Origin: Gammaproteobacteria bacterium
Lineage (GTDB): Bacteria > Pseudomonadota > Gammaproteobacteria > Ga0077536
Direction: 5' to 3'
Assembly (NCBI GenBank): GCA_016874535.1
Contig: VGUA01000008.1
Span: 1-54,831, forward strand
Length of the DNA stretch: 54,831 bases
The position numbers and the translations under genes are program-made. The notes beneath the pieces are model-generated. The model saw nothing but the letters and a program-made list of their open reading frames with translations. It was not told the DNA's origin and ran no database searches. This document shows positions 36,994 to 46,043 of the stretch, piece after piece (the first letter of the stretch is position 1; each line of letters begins with the position of its first letter).

Positions 36994-38562
36994 ATGCCGC
37001 TGCTGACCGACTATCTGACCCATGCGGATGCCGAGGCGCATTGCAGCAGCGACGCACTGTGGGCCCTGTTCGAGGGCGACAGGGAATACCTCAATATCGC
37101 CCATGAATGCGTGGACCGACATGCCCGGGGAGGGCGCACCGCGGTAATCGTCGCGCGGGCCGAGGGCGGTGATGACTGCATCGACTATGCAGGGCTTGCG
37201 CGTGACTCGGCCCGTTTCGCGCACTTGTTGCGCGCGCGGGGTGTGCTGCCGGGCGACCGGATCGCGATGATGTTGGAGCCCTCCCGCGCCTTCTATGTGT
37301 GCCTGTTCGGTGCCATGAAACTGGGTGCGATTGCCGTCCCCCTCTTCACCCTCTTCGGACCGGATGCCCTGCGGCTGCGCCTGCAGGACTGCGGAGCGAA
37401 GCTCTTGATCACCCACCCGGCGAGGGCGTCGCTGCTGGCCGATTTCCCCGGCCTCGCGGTCTTGCCGCTCATCGAGTTCGATGACGCCGGCCTCGCTGCG
37501 CTGCTGGCGGAATATCCGGCCTCCTATCCCACCGCCACTCGCGCGGACGATCTGGCGATCTTCCAGTACACCTCAGGTACCACCCGCGAACTGCCCGAGG
37601 CCGTGCGCCACACGCATCGCGCCGTGGTCACGCTGATGCTCGCGGCGCTGTATGGCAGTGGTCTGCGACCGGGTGACCGTTTTTTCTGTCCTTCCTCACC
37701 CGCCTGGGGCCACGGACTGTGGCACGGGACCTTGGCGCCCCTCGCGCTTGGCCTGACCATCGGTGCCTATGCCGGACGCTTCGACCCGGTGAGACTGCTG
37801 GAAGCCCTGTCCGAACATCGATTCAACAACCTCGCGGCCGCCGCCACTCATTACCGCATGATCAGGAATTCCGGTGCCGTTGGACGGTATCCGCTCGCGC
37901 TCCAGAAAATCTCCTTCACCGGAGAGCCGCTGGATTCCGAAACAGCGGAGTTCCTGCAGCAGCACACCAGCCATGAGCCGGCGAGCATGTATGGCACCAC
38001 TGAAGTCGGTGTCGTGCTGGTTTGCTATCCCGGTGCACCAGACTTCCAGATGAGGCGGGGATCGTTGGGTAAACCGGTGCCGGGTGTGCAGGTTTCGGTG
38101 CGGGATGCCTCAGGCAACGAGTGCCCACCGGGCGTCACCGGCGAAATCATGGTGCGCCGTCGGGATCGCTGGATCCCGACCCACGACCTCGGACGCACCG
38201 ACCAGGATGGTTACTTCTACCATGGAGGTCGCGCAGATGATGTGATCATCTCCGCCGGCTGGACCATGAGTGCGGTGGAGATCGAGGACACGCTTCTCAA
38301 GCATCCGGAAGTGCTGGAGGCTGCCGCCATAGGCGTGCCTGACGCGCTGCGCGGACAGGTCGTCAAAGCCTATGTGGTGTGCCGCACGCCGGGTGATGAA
38401 GTCCTTGCTGAAACCTTGCGCGAATTCGTGCGTACTCGCCTGTCGCTGCATGAATATCCACGGCAGATCGCCTTCGTCAACGAGCTGCCCAAGACCCCTG
38501 CCGGCAAGATCAACCGGCGCGTGCTGCGGCAAGCTGCAGTGAATTCCGCGCCTTCCGCGTAG
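36994..38562 (+). CDS. AMP-dependent acyl-CoA synthetase/ligase
   Basis: 522 residues of the ANL superfamily. The P-loop reads FQYTSGTTRELPEAVRHTHR, a variant in which the usual GxPKG is replaced by RELPEAV; related acetyl/benzoate-type ligases have a similar TSGTTRELP form. The A5 motif is MYGTTEVG, and the hinge/A8 is GGRADDVIISAGWTMSAVEIED. The catalytic lysine is in PKTPAGKINRRVL near the C-terminus. It activates a carboxylic acid via acyl-AMP and then forms acyl-CoA. It sits 33 bp before a MaoC-like gene and an NTF2-like gene, suggesting a catabolic operon for a short-chain or ring acid. The ribosome site before ATG 36994 is weak. Confidence 0.9.
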   Translation: MPLLTDYLTHADAEAHCSSDALWALFEGDREYLNIAHECVDRHARGGRTAVIVARAEGGDDCIDYAGLARDSARFAHLLRARGVLPGDRIAMMLEPSRAFYVCLFGAMKLGAIAVPLFTLFGPDALRLRLQDCGAKLLITHPARASLLADFPGLAVLPLIEFDDAGLAALLAEYPASYPTATRADDLAIFQYTSGTTRELPEAVRHTHRAVVTLMLAALYGSGLRPGDRFFCPSSPAWGHGLWHGTLAPLALGLTIGAYAGRFDPVRLLEALSEHRFNNLAAAATHYRMIRNSGAVGRYPLALQKISFTGEPLDSETAEFLQQHTSHEPASMYGTTEVGVVLVCYPGAPDFQMRRGSLGKPVPGVQVSVRDASGNECPPGVTGEIMVRRRDRWIPTHDLGRTDQDGYFYHGGRADDVIISAGWTMSAVEIEDTLLKHPEVLEAAAIGVPDALRGQVVKAYVVCRTPGDEVLAETLREFVRTRLSLHEYPRQIAFVNELPKTPAGKINRRVLRQAAVNSAPSA

Positions 38563-38595
38563 CTTCGGCGCGCCGTTCCCCAAAGTGAGAGTCCC

Positions 38596-39732
38596 ATGAA
38601 TGACACGCGTGCCTTCCCGAAAATCACCGAAGCGGCCCTCGATGAACTGAGGGAGCGGATCGGCAAACCCGTGGGACAGACGCTGGAGCCGTGGTGCCAT
38701 GAAGCTACCCGGGACAACATCCGCCATTACGCGCATGGCATTGGCGACGACAATCCGCTGTGGTGCGTACCGGAGTACGCCGAGCGCAGCGTGCATGGCG
38801 GGATCATCGCATTGCCCAGCTTCCTCTTCGCGACGAACCGCGTCATCTCCGGTTATGTGGGGGGGCTGCCCGGCATCCATGCCATGTGGTCGGGTGCGAC
38901 ATGGCGGTGGCACAAGCTGATCCGTCGCAATGACCAGATTTCCAGCGAGGCGCGCCTCAAGGATTTGATTGAACACCAGACCCGGTTTGCGGGGCGCGCC
39001 ATCCAGCAGATTTATCACGTGGATTTCTACAATCAGGCCGGAGATCACGTGGCTGAGGCTGACAGCTGGTGCTTCAGGACCGAACGAGATCACGCGCGCG
39101 AACAGGGCACCAAATACCGGGAGCTCAAGGCAAGACCGCGGCGGACCTATGAACCGGATGAGCTTGCCAGGGCCTTCGAGCTCTATGCCGAGGAGCAGGT
39201 CAGGGGGAGCACGCCGCGCTGGTTCGAGGACGTCGCTGAGGGTGACACCTTGCAAGCCATGCTCAAGGGGCCTATGACGGTCACCGGCTTCATTGCCTAC
39301 GCCCAAGGGTGGGGTGGACTGTACATACGCGCCAACAAGCTGGCGTGGAAGATGATGCAGCAGCACCCGGGACTCGCCATTCCCAACCGCCTCGGTGTGC
39401 CGGACTGCCCGGAACGTGTGCATTGGGAGCAAGACTTTGCACTGGAAGTCGGCGCGCCCGGGGCTTATGACTATGGGCCCGAGCGCTGCTCATGGCTCAT
39501 TCATCAACTCACCAACTGGATGGGCGATCGCGGCTTCCTCGTCTCGGCGCATTGCCGCATCCGGCGCCACAATCCGGAGGGCGATCTGCTCTTCATTCAA
39601 GCCAGGGTTACCCGGTGCTGGAAGGAAGAGGGGCGTGGATTTGTGGAGATAGAACAGGAAGCCCGCAACCAGGACGGAGAGCTCTCGGTCCTCGGTGGGG
39701 GAGTGGTCGAATTACCGTTGAGAGAGCGTTGA
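38596..39732 (+). CDS. MaoC-like double hot-dog acyl-CoA dehydratase/hydratase
   Basis: 378 residues in two halves. The N-terminal hot-dog domain contains YAHGIGDDNPLWCVPEYAERSVHGGIIALPSFLF. The C-terminal half contains FEDVAEGDTLQAMLKGPMTVTGFIAYAQGWGG and ends ARNQDGELSVLGGGVVELPL. The FAS1/MaoC_dehydrat_N type hydrates enoyl-CoA esters or dehydrates 3-hydroxyacyl-CoA. It is placed between an acyl-CoA ligase and an NTF2-like gene. The substrate is not predictable, but a ring- or branched-chain acyl-CoA from ketone or phenol-type degradation would fit the setting. Confidence 0.87.
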   Translation: MNDTRAFPKITEAALDELRERIGKPVGQTLEPWCHEATRDNIRHYAHGIGDDNPLWCVPEYAERSVHGGIIALPSFLFATNRVISGYVGGLPGIHAMWSGATWRWHKLIRRNDQISSEARLKDLIEHQTRFAGRAIQQIYHVDFYNQAGDHVAEADSWCFRTERDHAREQGTKYRELKARPRRTYEPDELARAFELYAEEQVRGSTPRWFEDVAEGDTLQAMLKGPMTVTGFIAYAQGWGGLYIRANKLAWKMMQQHPGLAIPNRLGVPDCPERVHWEQDFALEVGAPGAYDYGPERCSWLIHQLTNWMGDRGFLVSAHCRIRRHNPEGDLLFIQARVTRCWKEEGRGFVEIEQEARNQDGELSVLGGGVVELPLRER

Positions 39733-39751
39733 CAGTATTTCAGGAGGGAAG

Positions 39752-40111
39752 ATGAATCCGGATTTCAGGAAACTTTTCGCCGCGGTCGATGCCATGGATA
39801 CCGGGGCCTTTGGGGCATTCCTGGCGGAAAACGCGTTGTTTCGTTTCGGCAACCTGCCGGTGGTCACGGGGCGGGAGGCCATCAAAGGCTTTTTGGGCGC
39901 TTGGTTCCCCTCGATTGCCGCAATCCGCCATAACGAGCTCGTGATACGGGAGCTCGGTGACGCGGTGTTCATCGAGGGCCGCGTTACCTATACGCGCAGG
40001 AACGGGACGGTGCTCAGTGTGCCTTTCGCCAATGTCTTCGACATGGTCAATGGCCGCATCCAGGGCTATCGCATCTATGTCGACAACTCGGCACTTCAGC
40101 AGGACGCCTGA
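39752..40111 (+). CDS. NTF2-like/SnoaL family small protein
   Basis: 119 residues with an excellent AGGAGG site. The cone-shaped NTF2-like fold is suggested by MNPDFRKLFAAVDAMDTGAF, then FLAENALFRFGNLPVVTGREAI and FIEGRVTYTRRNGTVLSVPFANVFDMVNGRIQGYRIYVD. Members include polyketide cyclases, ketosteroid isomerases and small binding proteins. A catalytic Asp/His pair typical of a ketosteroid isomerase is not obvious. Third gene of the AMP-ligase/MaoC unit. It directly abuts the porin gene on the other strand. Confidence 0.83.
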   Translation: MNPDFRKLFAAVDAMDTGAFGAFLAENALFRFGNLPVVTGREAIKGFLGAWFPSIAAIRHNELVIRELGDAVFIEGRVTYTRRNGTVLSVPFANVFDMVNGRIQGYRIYVDNSALQQDA

Positions 40112-41509
40112 TCAGAACCGCAGTTCGAAGTTCAGCACGCCGAGCAGTTGTGTGTTGTGCTGGGCCATGCCGTTCCTGTCCGGCGCGAAGAGGTGTCCGC
40201 TGCCATCATAGGCGTCATATTTGAGCTCGGGACGCACGATGACCCAGGGCAGTGCTTCCCAGGTGACGTTGAGGGTTGTGGCATAGACCGTACCACCGCC
40301 CGCTCCCACGCCACCCCATAGTACATTGGCGGCTTCTTCATCCACGAAGGCCTCGAAGCGCGCACCTGCATAGAGTCGTGGCAGCAATTGATACCTGAAG
40401 CCAACGTTCACGCCATAGAAAGTCGAATCCTCCGTGATCGCGAAGGGGAGGGGAGCGAGATCTCCTCCCTCCTGAAAACCGTAAAGGCCCTCGAACACGA
40501 GGCTCAGGCGTTCGTTGACGGCGTGCGTGAGGGTGAGTGATGTCACCACGCGGTCAAGATATTCATCGGTCGAACTGAGCGCCAGGAACTGGCTGCCGCC
40601 TCCACGCGGATGTGCGATGCCGTTCTCCACATGCACATCGCCAAAATCATCCTCACCATTGCCGTACACGGTCTCGACATCGAACCAGGTGCGCATGTCG
40701 GGGCTGCGCCAGCGTGCACCGAACAGAAAGGACGGACCGCCGGCGCCGGAGCCGAAATCCACGGCGTTCCAGTCCCCGGTCACACCGAGAAAGACACTCG
40801 CAAGGCCTGAGGATTCGGCAAGCGGCAGCCGCGTTTCCACCAGAGTGCCCACATGCTTGGCCGGCGTTGCGGCGAACGCATAGGTGCGACTGGCAAAGTA
40901 GTTCGGGGGATTGAAGGCATAACCGATTTCCGCCGCGAGTGTGGTGTGCCAACTCCCCAGCAGCACTGTCGTGCCGGCACCCAGTGGCAGATAGAGATCG
41001 AGATACCACTGTGTGAAGGCCAGCCTCTCGGCGTCATCGGCGTTCCATTTCCAATCATCGAAACCTTTGGTCTTCCAGTAGATGCCGTCTTCGCCGACCA
41101 ATGCCGACAGGGCCCAGTCCACTACCACCTTTTCCCCTCGTGGCCCGGGCATGGGGCCCACTCGCGAGAGCAGGTTGCGGGTGGGAGCCGCAATACGACC
41201 CGGCGGACAGGCATCTCCCTTGCAGACGATGAGGCCGATGTGCTGGAGATTGAGCCCCTCGTCCTGGGGCACACCACTCTGCGGTTAGGTGTTGCGCGCG
41301 CGCCCTTGCGGCATGCGACTGGCGGGGATGTCGTGATTGGCCTCGCTCAGGCTGACGTGGCCGAAACCAAGCACGGCGATGCCGTGGTCTCTTTCAAGGC
41401 TGTCCCCCGCAATGGCGCGAAAGAGGCTGCCGTAGGGACGGTCTGGTTCCTCGGCCAGCGCAACACTGGTGACGAGCAACAAGGGGAGAAAGTGGAGGAA
41501 GCGCTGCAT
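40112..41509 (-). pseudogene. BBP2-type outer-membrane beta-barrel porin, interrupted by an in-frame TAA
   Basis: Read through one stop codon, this is a 465-residue porin. The first 74 codons (41509-41288) give a signal peptide (MQRFLHFLPLLLVTSVALAEE) and the mature start, including HGIAVLGFGHVSLSEA. TAA at 41287-41285 is followed in the same frame by PQSGVPQDEGLNLQHIGLIVCKGD and 386 further open codons. The C-terminus ends in the outer-membrane signature LNFELRF with a terminal Phe. WYLDLYLPLGAGTTVLLGSWHT is typical of the family. Restart at GTG 41272 would lack a signal peptide. The gene may be recently inactivated, recoded, or affected by one base error. Confidence 0.82.
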
Positions 41510-41540
41510 CGTAGGACTCCGCTGATGCGCTTGTGTCGAT

Positions 41541-41569
41541 ATAGTATTTAATATTCATTGGGTTATGAA
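41541..41569 (-). promoter_or_regulatory. Possible sigma-70 promoter of the porin gene
   Basis: On the minus strand TTCATA (41569-41564) and TACTAT (41546-41541) are separated by 17 bp in an AT-rich island, 32 bp before the porin ATG. Each hexamer matches its consensus at four of six bases. This is a modest match in an unusually AT-rich stretch. Confidence 0.35.
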
Positions 41570-41845
41570 ATATTTATCAGGTATTTTCTACATCAGTGCG
41601 GCCACCCACGCATGTCTGGGCGGTCCGGATCGAAGTCAGTGGACAGGAGCCCGGGTGGGCTGGCGAGACCGACGATGGAGCACGCGGTCGCCACAAAGCG
41701 CACGTTGCGGCGGGTACTCGACAGGGAGCGGGTTACCGGACAGAGGCGGCAGTTCGCCTGCCGCACGGACGGCGGCAACGCTTGGGGAGGTGGTTTGAGA
41801 TCAGGAGTGACGCGGGCCCTTGGAACGTTGCGGGCCTTGCTGGAA
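41570..41845. other. Non-coding stretch between porin promoter and tRNA-Asn
   Basis: With the promoter zone this makes about 336 bp with no convincing gene. An open frame at 41558-41887 on the plus strand runs across the tRNA and has no family likeness. A perfect 7-bp inverted repeat, GCGGCAG (41746-41752) and CTGCCGC (41758-41764), lies about 80 bp downstream of the tRNA in its direction of transcription. It could end that transcript, but no T-run is present. Apart from this I see nothing. Confidence 0.5.
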
Positions 41846-41921
<76 letters not shown>

Positions 41922-42072
41922 ATCGCGAAAGGCCACGCATGGTAATCGCGAGCCCCTTGTCGGTCAATGCACTTTCCTTGATGCGGAGGATCACGGGCAC
42001 TGCGTCCAGCGTCACGCTTGCTTATGATTAGAGTGTTGCCTGCTCCACCTCCCACCGAGTGCACAAGGTTTG

Positions 42073-44109
42073 ATGATCCCATCCATGGAAAAGCGCTTCG
42101 AACTCGTCTCTTCTTTTGAGCCTGCAGGTGGTCAACCCGATGCCATCGCCCAGCTGATCGAAGGTATCGAGGCAGGACTCGCCCACCAGACTCTGTTGGG
42201 TGTCACGGGCTCGGGCAAGACCTTCACGATTGCCAATGTCATACAACGCATCCAGCGCCCGGCGATAGTCCTCGCACCCAACAAGACCCTGGCGGCGCAA
42301 TTGTATGGAGAGATGCGGGAATTTTTTCCGCACAACGCCGTCGAGTACTTCGTGTCGTACTACGACTATTACCAGCCCGAGGCCTACGTCCCTTCCTCGG
42401 ACACTTACATAGAGAAAGACGCCTCGATCAACGACCACATCGAGCAGATGCGATTGTCCGCCACCAAGGCCTTGCTGGAGCGACCGGATGCAATCATCGT
42501 GGCCACGGTGTCCGCCATTTACGGCTTGGGCGATCCGGGTGAGTACCATGAGATGGTGCTGCACTTGAGGCGGGGTGACCGGATCAACCAGCGCCAGATG
42601 CTGAAGCGGCTCACGGAGCTGCAATACGTGCGCAATGAACTGGAGCTCGCGCGCGGCACCTACCGTGTCCGTGGGGACGTGGTGGACATCTATCCTGCCG
42701 AGTCCGAGCGCGATGCACTGCGCGTGCAGATGTTCGATGATGAAATCGAAGCCTTGGCGATGTTCGATCCCCTGACGGGCGAGGTCACCCGCCAGCTGCC
42801 GCGCTTCACGGTCTATCCCAAGTCGCACTACGTCACCAGCCGCGAAACCATTCTCGGCGCCATCGATGCCATCAAGGAAGAGCTTCGGGAACGGCTCAAG
42901 GTGCTGCGAGATCTGGACAAGCTGGTGGAGGCGCAGCGTCTGGAACAGCGCACCCGGTTTGACCTCGAGATGATGGCGGAAATCGGTTACTGCTCGGGCA
43001 TCGAGAATTACTCCCGACACCTCTCCGGTCGCAAGCCCGGCGAACCGCCTCCGACCCTGTTCGAGTACTTGCCAGCGAACACCCTGCTGGTGGTGGATGA
43101 GAGCCATGTCACCATCCCCCAGCTGGGCGGAATGTACCGGGGAGATCGGGCGCGCAAGGAGAATCTGGTCGAATTCGGCTTCCGTCTGCCGTGCGCGCTC
43201 GACAACCGCCCCCTGCGGTTTGACGAATGGGAGCAGCTCGCACCGCAGACCATCTTCGTCTCCGCGACGCCAGGATCTTATGAACTCGAGCATTCTGGCC
43301 AGATTGTGGAGCTCGTGGTGCGCCCGACCGGTCTCATCGACCCGGAGGTGGAGGTGCGCCCGGCGGCCACCCAGGTCGACGACCTGCTGTCCGAGATCCG
43401 CAAGATCAGTGCGCGCGGCGAACGCGTGCTGGTCACCACGCTCACCAAGCGCATGGCGGAAGATCTTACGGACTATCTGGCGGAGCACGGCGTGCGTGTG
43501 CGCTATCTGCACTCCGATATCGATACCGTGGAGCGGGTGGAGATCATCCGCGACCTGCGGCTGGGAGAATTCGATGTGCTCATCGGCATCAATCTGCTGC
43601 GCGAAGGCCTCGATATCCCCGAGGTCTCGCTGGTGGCGGTACTGGATGCCGACAAGGAAGGCTTTCTGCGCTCTGACCGCTCCCTCATCCAGACTGTGGG
43701 CAGAGCCGCACGCAATATTGCAGGAAAAGCGATTCTCTATGCGGATTCCATGACGGGTTCCATGGAACGGGCCCTCGGGGAAATGGCGCGCCGGCGCGAA
43801 GTGCAGTCGGCCTTCAATCTTGAGCACGGGATCGTGCCCAAAGGGATTTCCAAGCGGGTTGCGGATGTCATGGAGGGCGCCTATGCCGCACCGGGCAGTG
43901 CCCGCAAGACTGGCGCTCGCAAGGTTGCCGAGCCGGGTGAGGAATACCGCAATCTCACGCTCGAACAGGCAAGCGCGCGCCTGCGCAAGCTGGAATCCGA
44001 CATGCACACCCACGCCCGCAACCTCGAGTTCGAGGAAGCGGCGCGGGTCCGGGACGAGATCCGGCTGCTCAAGGCGAGCCGTTTCGAGATCCCCGAGGCG
44101 CTGGTCTGA
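42073..44109 (+). CDS. uvrB: Excinuclease ABC subunit B
   Basis: 678 residues, the usual UvrB size. I use ATG 42073; ATG 42085 ([18 protein letters not shown]) resembles the E. coli start more closely but has no better ribosome site, and a TTG at 42070 is also in frame. Walker A GVTGSGKT is at 43-50. The DNA-wedging beta-hairpin is in [21 protein letters not shown]. The helicase motifs [20 protein letters not shown] and TVGRAARN follow. A C-terminal UVR domain ([27 protein letters not shown]) contacts UvrC. It opens damaged DNA in nucleotide excision repair. It is a single gene between two tRNAs. Confidence 0.98.
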   Translation: MIPSMEKRFELVSSFEPAGGQPDAIAQLIEGIEAGLAHQTLLGVTGSGKTFTIANVIQRIQRPAIVLAPNKTLAAQLYGEMREFFPHNAVEYFVSYYDYYQPEAYVPSSDTYIEKDASINDHIEQMRLSATKALLERPDAIIVATVSAIYGLGDPGEYHEMVLHLRRGDRINQRQMLKRLTELQYVRNELELARGTYRVRGDVVDIYPAESERDALRVQMFDDEIEALAMFDPLTGEVTRQLPRFTVYPKSHYVTSRETILGAIDAIKEELRERLKVLRDLDKLVEAQRLEQRTRFDLEMMAEIGYCSGIENYSRHLSGRKPGEPPPTLFEYLPANTLLVVDESHVTIPQLGGMYRGDRARKENLVEFGFRLPCALDNRPLRFDEWEQLAPQTIFVSATPGSYELEHSGQIVELVVRPTGLIDPEVEVRPAATQVDDLLSEIRKISARGERVLVTTLTKRMAEDLTDYLAEHGVRVRYLHSDIDTVERVEIIRDLRLGEFDVLIGINLLREGLDIPEVSLVAVLDADKEGFLRSDRSLIQTVGRAARNIAGKAILYADSMTGSMERALGEMARRREVQSAFNLEHGIVPKGISKRVADVMEGAYAAPGSARKTGARKVAEPGEEYRNLTLEQASARLRKLESDMHTHARNLEFEEAARVRDEIRLLKASRFEIPEALV

Positions 44110-44149
44110 GTCCGGCAATTGGTCTAGACTCCGCCCCGAAATTGACGAC

Positions 44150-44226
44150 AGGCGCGTAGCTCAGTTGGTTAGAGCACCACCTTGACATGGTGGGGGTCGT
44201 TGGTTCGAGTCCAATCGCGCCTACCA
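44150..44226 (+). tRNA. tRNA-Val (anticodon GAC)
   Basis: 77 bases with encoded CCA. The acceptor AGGCGCG (44150-44156) pairs with CGCGCCT (44216-44222), and the discriminator is A. The anticodon stem CCACC/GGTGG encloses loop TTGACAT with anticodon GAC. The D-arm GCTCAGTTGGTTAGAGC and the T-loop TTCGAGT are standard. It begins 40 bp after uvrB. Confidence 0.97.
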
Positions 44227-44299
44227 GCCTTCCCTCGCCCGCGACAAAGCCCCATCTCTCGGCCCGGCTGCCAACCAGGCAGCACCTGATCTGCTGAAA

Positions 44300-44312
44300 A
44301 CGTCCCGGACGT
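44300..44312. promoter_or_regulatory. 13-bp perfect palindrome upstream of the dmp operon
   Basis: ACGTCC-C-GGACGT is a perfect inverted repeat with a single central base, in the 235-bp space between tRNA-Val and dmpK. A weaker CAGCA/TGCTG repeat lies at 44280-44296. These could be an operator for the phenol genes or part of tRNA transcript ending. I found no proper -24/-12 sigma-54 promoter here and no regulator gene nearby. Confidence 0.3.
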
Positions 44313-44461
44313 GTGGCTCCTGCAATCCGGCACACCATCCGATTCCGCGAGGTCTTCGGCCACCTACCTGACAGGCGGGTGGCCGCGCAGCGGGCCCGTT
44401 CCGCGTTCTCAAGCCCGATTTCGTATGCGATGCTGTAGGGACCGCCCCTGAGACGGCCCAC

Positions 44462-44722
44462 ATGTCACCAGAATCCGCAGACCGCAAACCCGTGTTTGAC
44501 GCCAGTTGCCATTACGTCTGGGTGCGCGCCAGGCGTCCTGACGGTTACGTGGAGTTCGATTTCTCGATCGGCGATCCGGGGCTCGCCGTGGAGCTGAGAC
44601 TCCCCGCCGCCGCTTTCGAGACCTTCTGCCAGGAGCGTGGCGCGCGCCACCTCACGGCGGGCGAGAACGCAGCCGTTCAGCGCGAGCGCGCTAAGTGGCA
44701 GTTTGGTTCACCTGACAGATAA
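44462..44722 (+). CDS. dmpK: Phenol hydroxylase assembly protein DmpK (P0)
   Basis: 86 residues. YVWVRARRPDGYVEFDFSIGDPGLAVELRLPAAAFETFCQE and ending KWQFGSPDR match the small DmpK/PhhK family in pattern, size and position. In Pseudomonas this protein helps assemble the diiron hydroxylase and insert iron, and is not needed for turnover. It is the first gene of the operon, 15 bp before dmpL, which is the standard K-L order. Homology is weak in absolute terms, so order carries part of the identification. Confidence 0.85.
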   Translation: MSPESADRKPVFDASCHYVWVRARRPDGYVEFDFSIGDPGLAVELRLPAAAFETFCQERGARHLTAGENAAVQRERAKWQFGSPDR

Positions 44723-44737
44723 GAGCTGGATTTCGAC

Positions 44738-45751
44738 ATGCAGATCGACATCAAGACCCAGGCCGTCACCCAGCTGCGACAGACCTTCTCGCATGTCGCG
44801 CGATATCTCGGCAACGACAAGCCGGCCTCACGCTACCAGGAAGCCACCTACGGCCTGCAGGCGGAGACGAACTTTCACTATCGTCCGCTGTGGCAGCCCG
44901 AGCTCGAACTCTACGACAAGCGCCGCACCCAGCTCGTGATGAAGGACTGGTATGTGCTGCGTGATCCGCGCCAGTTCTACTACGGGACTTACACCATCAC
45001 CCGCGCCCGGCAGCAGGAGTCGATGGAAAAGAACATAGACTTCGTGGAACGGCGCGGCCTGCTGCGGAATCTGGCTCCGGCAGCCGTGGAAGCCCTTGTG
45101 CTGGCCCTGGTGCCGCTGCGCCACCTCGAGTGGGGGGCGAACACGCACAACTGTCATGTGACCGCCTACGGCTGGGGCACGGCCCTGACCCAGGCAACGA
45201 TGTTCCACACCATGGATCGCTTGGGTCTTGCCCAGCACTTGAGTCGTCTCGGTCTCCTGCTGGACGGCAATACCGGCGAGTCGCTGGCGCAGGCCAAGGC
45301 CCTGTGGCTGAACCATCCCGCCTGGCAAGGCCTGCGCAGGGTCACCGAGAAGATGCTGGTGACGCAGGACTGCATGGAAGTGTTTTTCGCGCAGAACCTC
45401 GTGCTCGATGGCCTGCTTTATCCCTTGCTGCAAAACCACATTGAACCGCACTGCGCTGCCGAGCATGGTCCAGCCATCAGCCTGCTGATGGATTTTCTGC
45501 CGCAATGGTTTGACGAGACCAGTCGCTGGGTGGATGCGGTCACCAAGGCCTGCGTGGCCGAGTCCGCAGCCAACCATGATCTCGTGGCCGGCTGGCTGGC
45601 GCAGTGGGGCGCCTTGGTCAACGATGCGCTCGAGCCTTATGCCGGCATGGTCCTGGGTGAAAAGGGGCCGCAGGCGGTCAAGGCCGTTGAGGCGATTCTT
45701 GAGGCTCGGGTCGGCAAGCTCGGCATCACCCTGGACCGGGCTGTGGCATGA
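44738..45751 (+). CDS. dmpL: Phenol hydroxylase beta subunit DmpL (P1)
   Basis: 337 residues, beginning MQIDIKTQAVTQLRQTFSHV. The segments RYQEATYGLQAETNFHYRPLWQPE and KDWYVLRDPRQFYYGTYTITRARQQ are characteristic of the soluble diiron monooxygenase beta subunit. It has no metal ligands itself and forms the (alpha-beta-gamma)2 hydroxylase with DmpN and DmpO. The predicted complex hydroxylates phenol to catechol. It overlaps dmpM by 4 bp (ATGA at 45748-45751). Confidence 0.94.
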   Translation: MQIDIKTQAVTQLRQTFSHVARYLGNDKPASRYQEATYGLQAETNFHYRPLWQPELELYDKRRTQLVMKDWYVLRDPRQFYYGTYTITRARQQESMEKNIDFVERRGLLRNLAPAAVEALVLALVPLRHLEWGANTHNCHVTAYGWGTALTQATMFHTMDRLGLAQHLSRLGLLLDGNTGESLAQAKALWLNHPAWQGLRRVTEKMLVTQDCMEVFFAQNLVLDGLLYPLLQNHIEPHCAAEHGPAISLLMDFLPQWFDETSRWVDAVTKACVAESAANHDLVAGWLAQWGALVNDALEPYAGMVLGEKGPQAVKAVEAILEARVGKLGITLDRAVA

Positions 45752-46020
45752 GCAGCGACACCGTTTTCATTGCTTTCCAGGCCAACGATGACACGCGTCC
45801 AATCATCGAGGCCATCGAAGCCGACAATCCGGAAGCACGGGTGGCGCACTTCCCCGCGATGATCAAGGTTGACGCCCCAGGTCGCCTGGTGGTTCGTCGC
45901 GAATCCATAGAGGAGCGCCTCGGTCGCGCATACGACTTGCGCGAGCTGCAGATCAATCTGGTTTCACTCTCCGGCAACATCGACGAATCGGAAGACGAAT
46001 TCGTCCTCTGCTGGAACTGA
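45748..46020 (+). CDS. dmpM: Phenol hydroxylase effector/coupling protein DmpM (P2)
   Basis: 90 residues, the usual size. It starts MSSDTVFIAFQANDDTRPII and includes HFPAMIKVDAPGRLVVRRESIEERLGR and LREL-QINLVSLSGNIDESED, all typical of the MmoB/DmpM effector family. The protein has no cofactor; it docks on the hydroxylase and tunes oxygen activation at the diiron site. It overlaps dmpL and sits 23 bp before dmpN. Confidence 0.95.
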   Translation: MSSDTVFIAFQANDDTRPIIEAIEADNPEARVAHFPAMIKVDAPGRLVVRRESIEERLGRAYDLRELQINLVSLSGNIDESEDEFVLCWN

Positions 46021-46043
46021 CTGGTAAACGGAAGGGAACGCTC

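Noticed and set aside
42028-44118. A 696-codon open frame antisense to uvrB
   Set aside because: It mirrors uvrB over its whole length, has no recognisable domain, and is the kind of open antisense frame that GC-rich codon use creates.
44371-44396. GG and GC pairs in the dmpK leader that look like a sigma-54 promoter
   Set aside because: In the GTGGCCGCGCAGCGG stretch the spacing is off by one for the TGGC register, or the flanking consensus is absent.
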